Source: Thermococcaceae archaeon (GTDB lineage: Archaea; Methanobacteriota_B; Thermococci; Thermococcales; Thermococcaceae). From it: a stretch of DNA of 7,493 nucleotides. Every line of letters starts with the position of its first letter. Position 1 is the stretch's first letter. A program made the translations under genes and the position numbers. Positions 7,101-7,493 of this stretch are shown piece by piece. The stretch lies in NCBI GenBank assembly GCA_027064745.1, contig JAMOPD010000344.1, forward strand, positions 1-7,493. The letters run 5' to 3'. The notes beneath the pieces were generated by a model that saw only the letters and a list, made by a program, of their open reading frames with translations, made no database searches and was not told the origin of the DNA.

Positions 7101-7493
7101 ACAGTTAGGAATCTGTGCTCCTTCGTTACATTGACTTCAAAGCCAAGAGTTGTCCGGATCAGTAAACCTTCAGCCAAGTATTTAATTTTATGAGGCTTTC
7201 TAAACTTAACGAGCCTTGTTTTTCCATTCTCAATTGCAGTAATTGCTTCGTTTCCATGTAACTCCTTTATCATTTTAATCCCGTTGTCAGTTAGTATCTT
7301 AGAGTTTCCTGCCACACATACAACAGCCCTGAGTTCCCCTTTCTTCAATTTCTCCTCAACTTCAAGTCTAACATCTCTTGACAAGCTGGAATGGTGGGCT
7401 TCAACTAATTCAGCATATTTTGGAAACTTTTTCTTGAGGTGATATGCCACTCTCTCAGCTCCGCTCCTAGTGTTTGTGAATATCAGAACTGTT
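4178..7493 (-). CDS. lhr: Lhr-family SF2 helicase, 5'-truncated by window edge, interrupted by an intein
   Basis: Lhr proteins are ATP-dependent superfamily 2 helicases that translocate 3'-5' and are linked to DNA repair and nucleic-acid unwinding. The reading frame is open through the window edge, and its first visible residues, TVLIFTNTRSGAER, are helicase motif IV. The GTG at 7448-7450 is therefore internal, and the RecA1 domain with the ATP-binding motifs lies outside the window. The RecA2 domain continues to GELRAVV, is broken by the intein (5744-7318), and resumes with SSTSLELGID (motif V) and QRIGRAGH (motif VI, about 5629-5652). After that come a winged-helix region, a beta-rich segment with ERLMPGDIFVL and TIPAWFSEMLPLS, and the Lhr-specific C-terminal domain with RRANDALSR. 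The end LPSPFAFNLEVIGSSDVVLM is typical of archaeal Lhr. The visible flanking sequence totals 579 residues; archaeal Lhr proteins are usually about 850-950, so roughly 300 residues are missing. I cannot assign it to aLhr1 or aLhr2 from this part. The membrane protein gene follows 5 bp downstream. Confidence 0.93.
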   Translation of the reverse strand, partial: TVLIFTNTRSGAERVAYHLKKKFPKYAELVEAHHSSLSRDVRLEVEEKLKKGELRAVVCVAGNSKILTDNGIKMIKELHGNEAITAIENGKTRLVKFRKPHKIKYLAEGLLIRTTLGFEVNVTKEHRFLTVNKDGNPEWVEARDLKVGDYITVLRKFTSVEKEVEIFEFLPDSAYLHLKKAFLSKLKSEIQGKYGSISTFAKRMGVSRSYLTRQLNGLYPFRWSLLRKILKEFSLEMPSENVIKITTDKGKYQIPSSFTPFMTRLLGFWIADGSWKSGTITLFSSDLEMLEKYGEMAKKEFGVKPIIRKQNTSTYSLELSFRTLMEMFKILVDNNSRKSKNGAFPNVLYILPLENRKQFLSGYFDGDGYLEVKNGRIFSAGFTTFNKDFAEGIRNLLLSFGIIASIRERTYNEVQIFRGRTIPKRGTAYTVAVLGGEYLRRFFEIIEPWKKTLKKIKEFKFSGYSNKDVIPNMGKKLRSIRLRLGISTYRLQKELYNPEKVEIGMRQISRRSMIKLLRFYLRKAEEKGDKNLAHEIKELLNLAEGDIFFDKIKEIKPTFIDEAYGIIDSETENYVVNGFISKNSSTSLELGIDIGSIDLVVLIGSPKSVNRALQRIGRAGHHLHDVSRGIILVLDRDDLVECTVLAHNARNRRLDRIKIPENPLDVLVQHLLGMALNQVWKIRDAYNLVRRAYPYRNLSFEDFMSVLRYLAGEYAGLEEKKVYAKIWLDEEEGKFGRRGKMTRAIYYMNVGTIPDEAKIRVYTTDKKLIGTVEEEFAERLMPGDIFVLAGRTYEFVKSRGNKIYVIPREGARPTIPAWFSEMLPLSFDLALDIQRFRREVKGMASKSLLMRKYSIDERAAKAILAYFREQARYSTIPDDETILVEEVLSDRRNKYFFHTLIGRRANDALSRVFAYMVSKWKKCNVGIAISDNGFALLLPPEKRLSETEIRALFEIDDMKETLKRALDNTELLKRRFRHVANRGLLILRRYVGRSKRLGRQQVMAVTLLRVLKENYPDFPLLKEVYREIMEDKMDVKNAELFLKWIKEGKIKVVFEQNELPSPFAFNLEVIGSSDVVLMEDRRELIKQLHRKIMAMIENSDCQNR
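5744..7318 (-). mobile_element. Intein with LAGLIDADG homing endonuclease in helicase motif V of lhr, 525 aa
   Basis: The insertion starts with Cys1 (TGT at 7316-7318) and ends with Asn525 (AAC at 5744-5746); the next host residue is Ser (5741-5743). Removing it joins GELRAVV to SSTSLELGID, which restores an uninterrupted motif V with the spacing seen in Lhr proteins. Splicing blocks: the N-terminal CVAGNSKILTDNG; block B with Thr65-x-x-His68 in VTKEHRFLTV; and the C-terminal EAYGIID and NYVVNGFISKN. The residue before the final Asn is Lys524, where most inteins have His. The endonuclease has both motifs, with acidic residues Asp214 and Asp309. A helix-turn-helix-like segment lies before it (intein residues 138-159) and a second after it (415-437). 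No stop or frameshift interrupts the element, so both splicing and homing could be active. Inteins in Thermococcales Lhr proteins have been described, as I recall; whether at this exact site I cannot confirm here. Confidence 0.93.
6389..6700 (-). other. LAGLIDADG endonuclease core within the intein
   Basis: The first motif LLGFWIADGS is encoded at 6671-6700 and the second FLSGYFDGDG at 6389-6418, about 94 residues apart, a normal distance for a monomeric two-motif enzyme. Each has its metal-binding aspartate (codons 6677-6679 and 6392-6394), and the intervening sequence is uninterrupted. By family knowledge it would cut an intein-free lhr allele at the motif V coding sequence and promote copying of the intein. 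Confidence 0.85.

Noticed and set aside
7448..7450. GTG as the start codon of the lhr gene.
   Set aside because: The frame stays open to the window edge and encodes helicase motif IV upstream of this codon, so it is an internal Val and the gene is truncated by the window.

Overview
The window looks archaeal, most likely a member of the Thermococcales (Pyrococcus/Thermococcus group). The reasons are a cytoplasmic prolyl oligopeptidase that closely resembles my recollection of the Pyrococcus furiosus enzyme, an archaeal-type Lhr helicase carrying a large intein, frequent AGA/AGG arginine codons, a GGTGA-type Shine-Dalgarno site, and oligo-T termination. This assignment comes from recognition of the protein sequences, not from a search.

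Layout, left to right: (1) 30-1358, minus strand: a 442-residue predicted threonine-nucleophile Ntn hydrolase, distantly proteasome-beta/HslV-like, with a long helical insertion. (2) 1359-1609: a 251-bp divergent intergenic region with candidate TATA-like promoters for both flanking genes and one imperfect inverted repeat. (3) 1610-3457, plus strand: a complete S9A prolyl oligopeptidase with an intact Ser-Asp-His triad, followed by an oligo-T terminator. (4) 3450-4172, minus strand: an unrecognised protein with a membrane segment at each end and a predicted external domain; its 3' end overlaps that of the peptidase gene by 8 bp. (5) 4178-7493, minus strand: the 3' part of an lhr helicase gene whose 5' end lies outside the window, interrupted in helicase motif V by a 525-codon intein (5744-7318) with a two-motif LAGLIDADG endonuclease and two helix-turn-helix-like segments.

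The lhr gene and the membrane protein gene lie head to tail 5 bp apart (or overlap by 4 bp if the GTG start is used) and probably share a transcript. The two predicted proteolytic enzymes are divergently transcribed from one intergenic region; a functional link is possible, but proximity is the only evidence. No rRNA, tRNA, CRISPR array, insertion sequence or toxin-antitoxin pair was seen. The most notable points are the orphan proteasome-like hydrolase and the intein, which ends in Lys-Asn in place of the usual His-Asn and has an elaborate endonuclease region.
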